This document shows positions 24,566-32,110 of a stretch of DNA of 34,363 nucleotides, one piece after another. The notes beneath the pieces are model-generated. The model was not told where the DNA came from and did not search any database. It saw only the letters and a list, made by a program, of their open reading frames with translations. Position numbers and translations under genes: made by a program. Source of the DNA: DASZGI01 sp035938995 (lineage in GTDB: Bacteria > Actinomycetota > Actinomycetes > Streptomycetales > Catenulisporaceae); contig NZ_DASZGI010000292.1 of assembly GCF_035938995.1 (NCBI RefSeq), positions 1 through 34,363 on the forward strand, written 5' to 3'. The stretch's first letter is position 1; every line of letters begins with the position of its first letter.

Positions 24566-25546
24566 TCAGCCGCCCGTGATGGCGGAGGCGGCGCGGGCGG
24601 CGAGCTGGTCCACGGCGCCCGCGACGGCGGCCGGGCTGCTGATCGGCGTCAGGTGGCGGGCCGACGGTATGAGCGTGGGAGCGGGCGCGCCGATGCGGGC
24701 GGCGGTCTGGGCGGCGGCGCCCGGGTCGTACTCGGGGTCGTCGGCGCCGAAGACGACGGACTTCGGGACGCCGCGAAGCATGTCCAGCGCGGCGAGCCGG
24801 TCGGTGGAGAGGGACGGGATGCCGGCGCCGAAGACCTGCCAGACCGAGGCCTCCGCGCCGGGCGTCTGGAACGGGCGGCGCCACTGCTCGACGCCCGCGG
24901 CGTCCAGGTTCGGGCAGGTCGGTCCGCAGGTGAACGTGTATATGAGGCGGATCGCGGTGTCCGACCGCAGGACCAGGCGCAGGATGGTGGTGCCGAAGGG
25001 CGCCGGGATCGTGGGCGGGTGGCCGCCGCCGGACAGCGGGAGGCCGTCGCCGTCGAGGAACATCACGCCGCCGACGGCTGTGGGGTCGAGCAGCGCAGCG
25101 TCGGCGACCACCGCGGCGCCGCTGGAGTGGCCAACGAGGATCGGCCGCACCAGGTGCAGGGCGCCGATGAAGTCGAGCAGTTGTGCGGTGTCGTGCGCGG
25201 TGGAGTACGGGGCGACGCGCTGGGTGTAGCCGAAGCCGTCGACGTCGATCGCGTAGACGCGGTGGTCGGCGGCGAGCACGCGTGCGGTCGGGGCCCAGGT
25301 GTCGGCAGACTCGATGAAGCCGTGCACCAGGACGATCGGACGTCCAGAACTCCCCCACTCGATGTATCGAGTCCTGATATCGCCGGTCTGCACATACCGG
25401 AGTCCCGGTGGCGGCGCCACGGTTCCCTGGGTGGCGAGGTTGTAGGCGAACGAGAATCCGGTCAGCGCCGCGAGGGCGAGCGCCGCCGTGATCGCCCACT
25501 GCCGTGCCCACCGGCGAAGCAATCTCACAACGCCGGATGATGCCAC
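24566..25546 (-). CDS. Membrane-anchored alpha/beta hydrolase
   Basis: A 326-residue alpha/beta-hydrolase with an N-terminal membrane helix or uncleaved signal (about 17-40, WAITAALALAALTGFSFAY). The fold landmarks are the oxyanion turn VLVHGFIESADTW, the nucleophile Ser in LVGHSSGAA, an acidic residue in VVFGADDPEYDPG and the His in ARHLTPISSP. A CxxxC pair (TCGPTC) near the middle may form a disulfide, fitting an extracytoplasmic location. The GTG start at 25546 has no strong ribosome site. It ends 5 nt before the ECF sigma gene and is presumably cotranscribed with it. The substrate is unknown. Confidence 0.9.
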   Translation of the reverse strand: MASSGVVRLLRRWARQWAITAALALAALTGFSFAYNLATQGTVAPPPGLRYVQTGDIRTRYIEWGSSGRPIVLVHGFIESADTWAPTARVLAADHRVYAIDVDGFGYTQRVAPYSTAHDTAQLLDFIGALHLVRPILVGHSSGAAVVADAALLDPTAVGGVMFLDGDGLPLSGGGHPPTIPAPFGTTILRLVLRSDTAIRLIYTFTCGPTCPNLDAAGVEQWRRPFQTPGAEASVWQVFGAGIPSLSTDRLAALDMLRGVPKSVVFGADDPEYDPGAAAQTAARIGAPAPTLIPSARHLTPISSPAAVAGAVDQLAARAASAITGG

Positions 25547-25610
25547 ATGCGGCGGCGGGGCGGACTCATCGGCCGTCTTTGTTTTCTCTTCTTGTTCTAT
25601 GACTTGACTG

Positions 25611-26348
25611 TCAGATGACGCCAGACGCGACGAGCCCGCCGATGACCACGAGAGTGGCCGCGGTGAGCAGGTTCGCCCGGCGGTCGATTCCCCGTTCGAG
25701 GCGGGGGCCGGTGAGCAGCCGCGCGCCGGCGGCGGTGAGCACGGTCAACCCGACGATCGTGACGACCGTCACGGCGGCGAAGACGGCGAGGGATCCGGCG
25801 GCCGGTCCGCCGCCGAGCGCGCTGGCGGCCAGGAAGACCGGCAGGATCGTGAGGTCGGGCGAGGCGGCGGCGCCGAACGGGACGATGAACGCGAGCCGGT
25901 CCCGAGGCGCTCGAGACGTGCCAGTGTGTTGGTGGTCGTGGCCATGGCTGTGGTCGTGGTCGCGGTGGTCGTCCGCGTGATCGTGATCGTGGGCATGCCC
26001 GTGACCGTGGCCGTGCGCATGTCCATCGCCGTGCCGGTGCCCGCGTCCCAGGAGTTCGAGCACAAGCAGGGCCAAACCGGTGGCGAGCAGAATCCCCCCG
26101 ACGACGAGGTCCTCGTGCCGCTGCACCGTGGCCCGGAAGCGCAGACCGATCAGGATGAGCAGTCCGCCGAGCAGCACCGAGAGCAGGACGTGTGTCACCG
26201 CGGCGAGCGAGGACTGGCGCAGGACGCGCCCCAGAGGGGTGCGCCGGGTCCTGGCCAGCACGGCGAGCGGCACCCAGTGGTCGGGCAGGATCGCGTGCCC
26301 GAAGCCGACGCCGGCCGACGCGAGCAGGAGAACGGGAACCGTGGTCAC
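25611..26348 (-). CDS. NicO-type nickel/cobalt transporter (RcnA-like)
   Basis: A 245-residue membrane protein with about six helices. The NicO-family metal motif HX4DH is present as GHAILPDHW (His18, Asp23, His24). A His/Asp-rich cytoplasmic loop at about residues 100-145, with runs such as HGHGHGHAHDHDH, would bind Ni, Co or Zn ions. The second half shows FGAAASPDLTILPVFLAAS. The GTG at 26348 gives a proper N-terminal helix; an ATG at 26369 in frame is possible. It is divergent from an ArsR metal sensor, which suggests metal-induced export, as for RcnA, but uptake cannot be excluded. Confidence 0.85.
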   Translation of the reverse strand: MTTVPVLLLASAGVGFGHAILPDHWVPLAVLARTRRTPLGRVLRQSSLAAVTHVLLSVLLGGLLILIGLRFRATVQRHEDLVVGGILLATGLALLVLELLGRGHRHGDGHAHGHGHGHAHDHDHADDHRDHDHSHGHDHQHTGTSRAPRDRLAFIVPFGAAASPDLTILPVFLAASALGGGPAAGSLAVFAAVTVVTIVGLTVLTAAGARLLTGPRLERGIDRRANLLTAATLVVIGGLVASGVI

Positions 26349-26360
26349 CCCTCGACCATA

Positions 26361-26398
26361 GCATCTCATCTTCACTGATGCGAATATGAATTGATAAC
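26361..26398. promoter_or_regulatory. Candidate ArsR operator and arsR-type promoter
   Basis: An AT-rich patch in the divergent gap holds the inverted repeat GCATC-N11-GATGC (26361-26381). It also holds a plus-strand promoter-like pair, TTCACT (26371-26376) and GATAAC (26393-26398), with a 16-bp spacer. The repeat overlaps the -35 region, where an ArsR repressor could act on both genes. Confidence 0.4.
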
Positions 26399-26446
26399 GC
26401 CGCGGCATCGCTCCTGCGAAGCCTGCGCAGGTGACAAGATGTCTCC

Positions 26447-26809
26447 GTGACCCCCGGCACGAAAGAGTCAGCCCCGACCCATCACCACGTATCGGACGCG
26501 CCGTCCGACGCGCACGTCGAGACGGCGGTCAACCACCTCGCGATGATGGCCGAGCCGACCCGGCTGCGCCTGCTGTGGGCCCTGCGCAATGGCGAGTTGG
26601 GAGTGACCGCGCTGGCCGCCGCGGCAAAGTGCACCCCGACGGCGGCGAGCCAGCATCTGGCCAAGCTGCGGCTGGCGGGCCTCGTGGACCAGCGCGCCGA
26701 CGGGCGGGCGAGGCTATACCGGCTGCGCGGCACGCACATCAGGCGCCTGCTCGACGAGGCGCTGGGCCAGGCGGAGCACGACGTAGAGGGCATCCCGCAC
26801 GACGCGTAA
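26447..26809 (+). CDS. ArsR/SmtB-family metal-sensing repressor
   Basis: A 120-residue ArsR regulator. The winged-helix core runs HLAMMAEPTRLRLLWALRNGE, LGVTALAAAAKCTPTAASQHL and KLRLAGLVDQRADGRARLYRL. The last helix contains DEALGQAEHDVEGIPH, and the N-terminus carries HHH, so Asp/Glu and His residues could form an alpha-5-type metal site plus N-terminal ligands, as in NmtR-like Ni/Co sensors. There is no CxC arsenic or cadmium site in alpha 3. It starts with GTG at 26447, with AGGTGA about 12 bp upstream. It is divergent from the NicO transporter, which it most likely represses until Ni or Co binds. Confidence 0.9.
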   Translation: MTPGTKESAPTHHHVSDAPSDAHVETAVNHLAMMAEPTRLRLLWALRNGELGVTALAAAAKCTPTAASQHLAKLRLAGLVDQRADGRARLYRLRGTHIRRLLDEALGQAEHDVEGIPHDA

Positions 26810-26852
26810 CCGTCGATCGACACACTGACCGCTCCAGACGAACTGCGCCCCG

Positions 26853-26917
26853 CGCACCACAGCAGTCCGCCTACATCGGCCCGCCCGCCCCGCACCACAA
26901 CACTCCGCCCACGTCGA
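26853..26917. repeat. Pair of degenerate 27-bp direct repeats after the ArsR gene
   Basis: Copies at 26853-26879 and 26891-26917 both start CGCACCACA and match at 22 of 27 positions with a 38-bp period. The 315-bp gap 26810-27124 holds these repeats, a small CCGCCG-CCAA-CGGCGG hairpin at 26940-26955 that may end the ArsR transcript, and the ribosome site of the next gene. No gene was recognised in it. Confidence 0.45.
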
Positions 26918-27124
26918 TCCGCGCGCCCCGCAGCGCCAGCCGCCGCCAACGGCGGTAGCGCCGAACAGCCGGCTGGCTGCCGCGCGACACACCTATCGCC
27001 GCACCCACGCACGACACGGCGCACCCACAAACGCTCGCTCCCAGTTGAGCCCATTGTCCGGATATGTGATGGTCGTTTCATCCCCTGGGCGTGCTGAGCG
27101 GGACGTGGGCAGGAGGGTCGGCGG

Positions 27125-28996
27125 TTGGAAGGCGAGCAGATCCCGGTGCGCGCCGTGCTGACCGCGGACGAGGCGCGCGAGCTGGTGGCGGCGCTGAGCG
27201 GCGAGCTGGAGCCGGCCGACGTCGTCGCCGCCGACGGCCGCACCGGCGGCAGCGACCGCACTGCCCACACCGATCAGCTCCTCGCGCTGCTCACCGACTA
27301 CACCCTGACCCGCGAGATCTTGGATGGTACCGGCGCGGGCATCGGGGTGGTCGATCCCGACCTGCGCTTCCTCTACGTCAACGACGCGCTCGCCAAGCTC
27401 AACGGCGTCCCGGCCGCCGCGCACTCCGGCAAGTCCGTCCGCGAGCTGCTGCCCGAGCTGGACCACGAGCCCATGGAGGCGGCGCTTCGGTCCGTGCTGG
27501 CCACCGGTAGTCCGACATTCATCACGGTCTCCGGGCGAACTCCGGCCGATCCGTCGCTCGAGTCCAGGTGGTGGGTCAACGCCTACCACCGCCTCGAGGA
27601 CTCGGCGGGCAGGGTGCTCGGCGTCGTGGGCGTCGCGCTGGAGGTCACCGAAACGTACCGGGTCCGACAACTGCTCGATCGCGCGCGCACCCGGCTCGCC
27701 CTGCTCGACGAGGCCGCGACCCGCATCGGCACGACCCTCGACGTCGAGCAGACCTGCCGCGAGCTCGCCCGGCTGCTGGTCCCCCGGCTCGCCGACATCG
27801 CCGCGGTCGAGGTGCTCGACGTCGACAGCGCGCCCGGGACGCTGCCCGCCCACGGATCGCTGCGGCTGCGCCGGGTCGCGTTGGTCACTACGCCCCCGCT
27901 GAGCAAGGCTGCCAAGTACTTCGGCGCCGTAGGCACGGTCATGACGCCTCAAGCGTCTTCCGCCGTGGCGCGCTGCATCACCGAGCAGCGACCCGTCATT
28001 TCCAACCTGCCCTCGGACCAGGAGCTCGCCGCCGATGCGCCGCTCCAGGATCGAGTCGAGCGTTACCGCAAGCTCACGATGCACTCCGCGATCTTCGTGC
28101 CGCTCACCGCGCGACGCGACCTGGTCGGTGCGGTCATCCTGATCCGGGCCGGGTCCTCGCGCGCGTTCAACCAGGACGACGTCGACCTGGTCACCGATCT
28201 CGCCCGGCGCGCCGCGACCAGCATCAACAACGCCACGCGGTACACCCGAGAACACCAGACCGCGCTGGCGCTCCAGCAGGCGCTGCTGACCGAGCCGCGG
28301 CCCCCGCACGCCGACGTGGAGTGCGCCGTCCGCTATCTGCCCACCGGCGCGGACGTCGAGATCGGCGGGGACTGGTACGACACCGTGGCGCTGCCCGGCG
28401 GAAAGACGCTGCTCGTGGTCGGCGACGTGATGGGCCACGGCTTCGACGCGGCTGCCGCGATGAGCGAGTACCGGTCGCTGCTGCGCACCCTCGCCCTGCA
28501 GAGCGACCGGCCAGAGGCAATCCTGGCCGAGGCGCAGCGGATCGTCGACGTGCTCGGCTTCGAACGGGTCGCCACGTGCGTCGTCGTGGTCATGGACCCG
28601 GCGGCCGGCATCTGCTCGTTCGCCACCGCGGGACACATGCCGCCGCTCCTGCTGCGCCCGGACGGCACGCGCGCACTGTTGGACCTGCCGGTCGGTCCGC
28701 CGCTCGGGGTGTGCGGCTGGCACGGCTACCGCGATACGGCGATCGAGTTCGAATCCGGCTCGGTGCTGATCTGCTACACCGACGGCCTGGTCGAGCGGCG
28801 CGGCGAAGACATCGAGGACGGTCTCGCCCGGCTGACCGATGTCGAGCTGGACCCGGCCAAGCCGTTGCCACAGCTGATCGACACGCTCCTCGGCCGCTTC
28901 GATCCGGTCGCGGGCGAAGACGACGTGGCGATCCTGGCGGCCCGGCTGCTGCCGCCGCAGGTCCCGTCACCCGATCGGATCAGCGCGCGCGTCTAA
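27125..28996 (+). CDS. PAS-GAF-PP2C (SpoIIE/RsbU-like) serine phosphatase
   Basis: A 623-residue signalling protein. Residues about 60-180 form a PAS domain (IGVVDPDLRFLYVNDALAKLNG). Residues about 195-360 form a GAF domain. Residues about 390-615 form a PP2C phosphatase of the SpoIIE type, with metal-binding DVEIGGDWYDTV, VVGDVMGHGFDAAAAM, FATAGHMPPLLL, CYTDGLVERRGED and GEDDVAILAARL. The TTG at 27125 is well supported by AGGAGGG at 27111-27117. There is no transmembrane helix and no HATPase (RsbW-like) domain. Such proteins dephosphorylate anti-anti-sigma factors to switch stress or developmental sigma factors. No partner is encoded beside it. Confidence 0.93.
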   Translation: MEGEQIPVRAVLTADEARELVAALSGELEPADVVAADGRTGGSDRTAHTDQLLALLTDYTLTREILDGTGAGIGVVDPDLRFLYVNDALAKLNGVPAAAHSGKSVRELLPELDHEPMEAALRSVLATGSPTFITVSGRTPADPSLESRWWVNAYHRLEDSAGRVLGVVGVALEVTETYRVRQLLDRARTRLALLDEAATRIGTTLDVEQTCRELARLLVPRLADIAAVEVLDVDSAPGTLPAHGSLRLRRVALVTTPPLSKAAKYFGAVGTVMTPQASSAVARCITEQRPVISNLPSDQELAADAPLQDRVERYRKLTMHSAIFVPLTARRDLVGAVILIRAGSSRAFNQDDVDLVTDLARRAATSINNATRYTREHQTALALQQALLTEPRPPHADVECAVRYLPTGADVEIGGDWYDTVALPGGKTLLVVGDVMGHGFDAAAAMSEYRSLLRTLALQSDRPEAILAEAQRIVDVLGFERVATCVVVVMDPAAGICSFATAGHMPPLLLRPDGTRALLDLPVGPPLGVCGWHGYRDTAIEFESGSVLICYTDGLVERRGEDIEDGLARLTDVELDPAKPLPQLIDTLLGRFDPVAGEDDVAILAARLLPPQVPSPDRISARV

Positions 28997-29327
28997 CGCC
29001 TCATCAGGCGCAGCCGGGCGGGCGCGCCCTCCCTCACCGTGCCGGCTCTGCGCAGCAGGTCGGAGATTCGCTCAGCGCTCGGCGATCATCGGAGGTCATC
29101 AGGCCCCGATCAACGTCGAAGAGTCCGGAGACATCGCATCCGAGACGGCCGCGATCGTCATTGCGTGATGATGCGAAGTTATCGGTCGCAACCGCGCGAA
29201 CTAAATGTTCGTATCAATATTCACCCATGGAGCCCAACCGCACGTGACTGCGCCTGGTCGCACGGCGTTTCGCCTGGAAGGCGGGCCTCCTAACCCGCTC
29301 CCCTCTACTGATCAGAAGAGGTCCTCC
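28997..29327. other. Intergenic region upstream of the chaplin-repeat gene
   Basis: A 331-bp stretch with no credible gene. A small CGCCT-CATC-AGGCG hairpin (28997-29010) abuts the phosphatase stop. The segment 29160-29225 is notably AT-rich for this DNA and is the likely promoter zone of the downstream gene. Confidence 0.5.
29187..29215 (+). promoter_or_regulatory. Possible ECF/BldN-like promoter for the chaplin-repeat gene
   Basis: CGCAAC at 29187-29192 differs by one base from the known -35 of sigma-BldN (CGTAAC), which drives chaplin genes in Streptomyces. CGTATC at 29210-29215 after 17 bp shares only the first three bases of the -10 (CGTTGA). This is a weak match. Confidence 0.25.
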
Positions 29328-31196
29328 ATGTACGACATGGCCAAGCGCAGCCTGGCCTTCACGGTCGCCACGGGTGGGCTGTTGCTGACCGGAACGGGAT
29401 ATGCCCCGGCCGAAACGGCCGGCACCGCCACACTCCCTGGGCAGGCGCAAGCCCAAGAGAGCGGCGGTGCTATCCAGGCATCTCCATCCAGCGTCTCGAC
29501 ACCTATCAGCGTCCGCGAAGACCCGCAGGCGCAGCCTAAAGCGGTCGCCCAAGCGCCTCAGGCGCAGGCGTCGCAGCAGCCGCGTACCGCGGGTTCAGGC
29601 GGCGGTGCGAACGCGACGGCAGTAGTCGACCACTCCAAGGGCGTGCTGTCCGGCAACACCATCCAGATCCCGATCAACCTGGGCCTAAACCTCTGTGGCA
29701 ACCAGGTGGACGCGGTCGCCGTGCAGAACAAGGTGGCCGGCTCGAACTGCTCCTACTCGAACGGCGCCACAGCGACGAGTTCGACGAACTACTCGGGCGG
29801 CCTCGGCTCCGGAAACACCGTCCAGGTGCCGGTCGACATTCCGCTGAACGTGTGCGGCAACCAGGGCATCGTCGTCGGGATCGCCAACAAGGTCGTCGGC
29901 GGCGCCTGCTCAACCACCGGTGCTCCGGACGCGAACGGCTCGGGCTCCGGATCGTCCGGCGGTGCGAACGCGACGGCGTCGACCAGCCACTCCGGCGGCA
30001 TCCTGTCCGGCAACATCATCCAGGCGCCGGTGAACGTCCCGATCAACGCTTGTGGCAACCAGGCCATCCTGGGCGGCTTCGAGAACAAGGACGGCAGCAG
30101 CACCTGCGACAACGGCGGGTCCAACGGTCCGAACGGGTCAGGCGCGACCGCGATGGGGTCGGTCAGCGACTCCCGGGGCGTGCTGTCCGGCAACATCGTG
30201 CAGACGCCGATCAATGTGCCGGTCAACGCCTGCGACAACCAGGCGAACGGCGTCGCCGTCTACAACACGGTCGGCGGGACGCAGTGCACGACGACCGAGG
30301 GCAGCGGGCCCGGTGGATCGTCCGCCACCTCGGCGGTCGTGAACTCCGGCGGCCTCGGCTCCGGCAACACCGCCCAGGCGCCGATCAGCGTGCCGGTCAA
30401 CGCCTGTGGAAACTCGGTCAACGGGGTTGCGTTCGAGAACACCAACACCGGCGGGACGTGCACCACCGGAGGGAGTACCAGCGCGACGAGCGCCACGGTC
30501 AACTCCGGCGGCATCGCGTCCGGGAACAGTGGTCAGACCCCGATCATCGTGCCGGTCAACGCGTGCGGCAACACCGGGGCCGTCGGCGGCGTCGAGAACA
30601 ACACCGGCGGCGCCGTGTGCACGATCACCTCGCCGACCACCAGCAGCAACAGCGTGGTGATCAACTCCGGCGGGGTCGGCTCGGGCAACCAGCCAACGGT
30701 GCCGATCATCGTGCCGGTGAACGTGTGCGGTAACGCCGCGGCAGTCGGCGGCGTCGGAAACAACACCGGCGGCGCCGAGTGTTCGATGACGAAGCCGTCC
30801 TCCTCGCCGTCGCCGAGCGCTTCGGCCTCGTCGAGCCCGTCGTCATCCCCCTCGAGTTCGGCCAGCGGTTCACCGAGCGCGTCGCCCTCGGGTAGCCCCT
30901 CAGGTAGCCCGTCGGGCTCTCCCTCGGGTTCGCCATCAGGTAGCCCGTCAGGTTCGCCGTCGGGCTCTCCCTCGGGTTCGCCGTCGCCGAGCGTGCCGGC
31001 CCCGCCGAGCAGCCCGGCGTCGTCGGTGCCGCCCGGTCCGCCGGTCCCGCCGCCGGGCCACGGCACCGGACCGGGTGGCCTGCTGGCGCACACCGGTACC
31101 GATGAGGTGCTGGTCATCGGAGCAGCCGGGGCCGCGCTACTCGCCGGTCTGGGCGTCCGGACGGCGTCGCGGCGCCGGCGGGCCGGCGGCCGGTAG
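29328..31196 (+). CDS. Secreted, sortase-anchored protein with seven tandem chaplin-like repeats
   Basis: A 622-residue surface protein. It has a signal peptide (about 1-30) and a Gln/Ala-rich spacer. Seven chaplin-like (DUF320-type) repeats begin near residues 95, 147, 213, 273, 333, 386 and 440. Each has the core SGN-x3-PI-x-VP-x-N-x-CGN and a second Cys about 20 residues later; all 14 Cys are kept. A Ser/Pro/Gly stalk (about 490-580) with about eight SPSG units follows. The sorting signal LAHTG (586-590), a hydrophobic helix and an RRRR tail end the protein. The ATG at 29328 follows AGAGG. Known long chaplins have two chaplin domains, coat aerial hyphae and form amyloid fibrils. A sortase gene lies just downstream. 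Confidence 0.9.
   Translation: MYDMAKRSLAFTVATGGLLLTGTGYAPAETAGTATLPGQAQAQESGGAIQASPSSVSTPISVREDPQAQPKAVAQAPQAQASQQPRTAGSGGGANATAVVDHSKGVLSGNTIQIPINLGLNLCGNQVDAVAVQNKVAGSNCSYSNGATATSSTNYSGGLGSGNTVQVPVDIPLNVCGNQGIVVGIANKVVGGACSTTGAPDANGSGSGSSGGANATASTSHSGGILSGNIIQAPVNVPINACGNQAILGGFENKDGSSTCDNGGSNGPNGSGATAMGSVSDSRGVLSGNIVQTPINVPVNACDNQANGVAVYNTVGGTQCTTTEGSGPGGSSATSAVVNSGGLGSGNTAQAPISVPVNACGNSVNGVAFENTNTGGTCTTGGSTSATSATVNSGGIASGNSGQTPIIVPVNACGNTGAVGGVENNTGGAVCTITSPTTSSNSVVINSGGVGSGNQPTVPIIVPVNVCGNAAAVGGVGNNTGGAECSMTKPSSSPSPSASASSSPSSSPSSSASGSPSASPSGSPSGSPSGSPSGSPSGSPSGSPSGSPSGSPSPSVPAPPSSPASSVPPGPPVPPPGHGTGPGGLLAHTGTDEVLVIGAAGAALLAGLGVRTASRRRRAGGR
29610..30795 (+). repeat. Seven tandem chaplin-domain-encoding units
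   Basis: Units start near 29610, 29766, 29964, 30144, 30324, 30483 and 30645. Units 5-7 are compact, 53-54 codons apart, with shared NSGG starts and NNTGGA-type ends. Units 1-4 are longer (52-66 codons) and more varied, with Gly/Ser/Asn linkers. This suggests stepwise tandem duplication. Confidence 0.85.
30886..30985 (+). repeat. 12-bp tandem repeat encoding the SPSG stalk
   Basis: About eight 12-bp units encode Ser-Pro-Ser-Gly. A 26-bp stretch recurs exactly at 30909-30934 and 30957-30982, a 48-bp higher-order period, so the stalk length could vary between strains by slippage. Confidence 0.75.
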
Positions 31197-31261
31197 GCCA
31201 CCTCACTCGCGCAGAGCCGTTAAGGCACGCGAAGCGCGAGTAAGGCAGAAGTAAGTAGTAA

Positions 31262-31297
31262 GGAAGGGCGGATCCGGGAGTCCGGGTCCGCCCTTCC
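31262..31297. terminator. Bidirectional terminator between the chaplin-repeat and sortase genes
   Basis: A 16-bp stem (arms 31262-31277 and 31282-31297) with loop GAGT and a single G-T pair. It lies 65 bp after one stop codon and 24 bp beyond the other, between convergent genes. Confidence 0.8.
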
Positions 31298-31321
31298 GCA
31301 TGTATGACGGGTGATCAGTAA

Positions 31322-31996
31322 TCAGCAGACCTCAACCGAACCGGTTGTGCGTTCGGAGACGAGTTCCCCGAAGACGGCCATCCTGCGATAGGCGTTGTAG
31401 ACCGGGTCGCAGGTGGTCAGGGTGATGTAGGTACCCGGCTGGCTCAGGCCCGAGTGCGCCGGGATCGGGTCGAGCACTTCGACGGCAGTGGGCGGCACGT
31501 ACACGGGGTTCTGGACGATCCGGTAGGTGTATACGGTGTTGCCCTCGCGCACGACCACCGTGTCCCCGGCGCGGACCTCGTTGAGGTAGCGGAAGATGTC
31601 GCCCCACGTGCGGCGGTGCGCGGCGACCGCGAAGTTGCCCGGCTGGCCGGGCAGTTGGGTGCCCGGATACCAGCCGACACCCTGCTTGAGCTCGGTTTGC
31701 GCGACGCCGTCGAGAACGGGCCAGGTCTCCGGGTTCCGGATCTGCGGGATCTCGAGGGTCGCGAAGGGCTGGGCGTCGCGCGGCTGGACCGGGATCGACC
31801 TGGCCCACTCGCGCCCCAGCGTGCACATGTCGCCCTGTGCGGCCTGGTGCGCGACCACGTCGGTCCACCACAGCAGATAGACGATGTAGAGCAGGATGAC
31901 GACGCCGGCTGTGATCAGCAGATCACCGGCGACACGGGCCATAGAGCGCATCACGGAACCTGACATACTGCCAGATATTGTCACGATCTTGCTCAT
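31322..31996 (-). CDS. Class E sortase
   Basis: A 224-residue membrane transpeptidase. An N-terminal membrane helix (about 23-45) is followed by the sortase beta-barrel, with the catalytic His in NFAVAAHRRTW, Cys in TLTTCDP and Arg in NAYRRMAVFGEL. The TLTTC wording and the LAHTG motif of the neighbouring protein fit class E, which cleaves LAxTG and joins the substrate to peptidoglycan. A WWTD segment follows the helix. The ATG at 31996 is used; later in-frame ATGs at 31966 and 31948 are possible. It is convergent with the chaplin-repeat gene, so the pair is controlled from separate promoters. Confidence 0.95.
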   Translation of the reverse strand: MSKIVTISGSMSGSVMRSMARVAGDLLITAGVVILLYIVYLLWWTDVVAHQAAQGDMCTLGREWARSIPVQPRDAQPFATLEIPQIRNPETWPVLDGVAQTELKQGVGWYPGTQLPGQPGNFAVAAHRRTWGDIFRYLNEVRAGDTVVVREGNTVYTYRIVQNPVYVPPTAVEVLDPIPAHSGLSQPGTYITLTTCDPVYNAYRRMAVFGELVSERTTGSVEVC

Positions 31997-32040
31997 CGGA
32001 CCCGTTCAACACCCCAACGAGTGATATGGCGCCAAAAGGT

Positions 32041-32084
32041 CGGGCCGGGTTCGCACCCTGACGACAGGGTGCGAACCCGGCCCG
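32041..32084 (-). terminator. Terminator after the GH8 gene
   Basis: A perfect 20-bp stem (arms 32041-32060 and 32065-32084) with loop ACGA. It lies 27 bp past the endoglucanase stop codon on the minus strand and upstream of the sortase promoter, insulating the two genes. Confidence 0.85.
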
Positions 32085-32110
32085 GTGAGTTGATCAGGCG
32101 GCTTCAGCTG

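Noticed and set aside
26993..28723. Minus-strand open frame opposite the PAS-GAF-PP2C gene
   Set aside because: Antisense shadow lacking domain features; the phosphatase motifs on the plus strand are unambiguous.
29610..30985. Repeats in the chaplin-type gene as a CRISPR array or non-coding satellite
   Set aside because: The repeats keep frame, encode conserved protein motifs and differ mostly at synonymous or linker positions.
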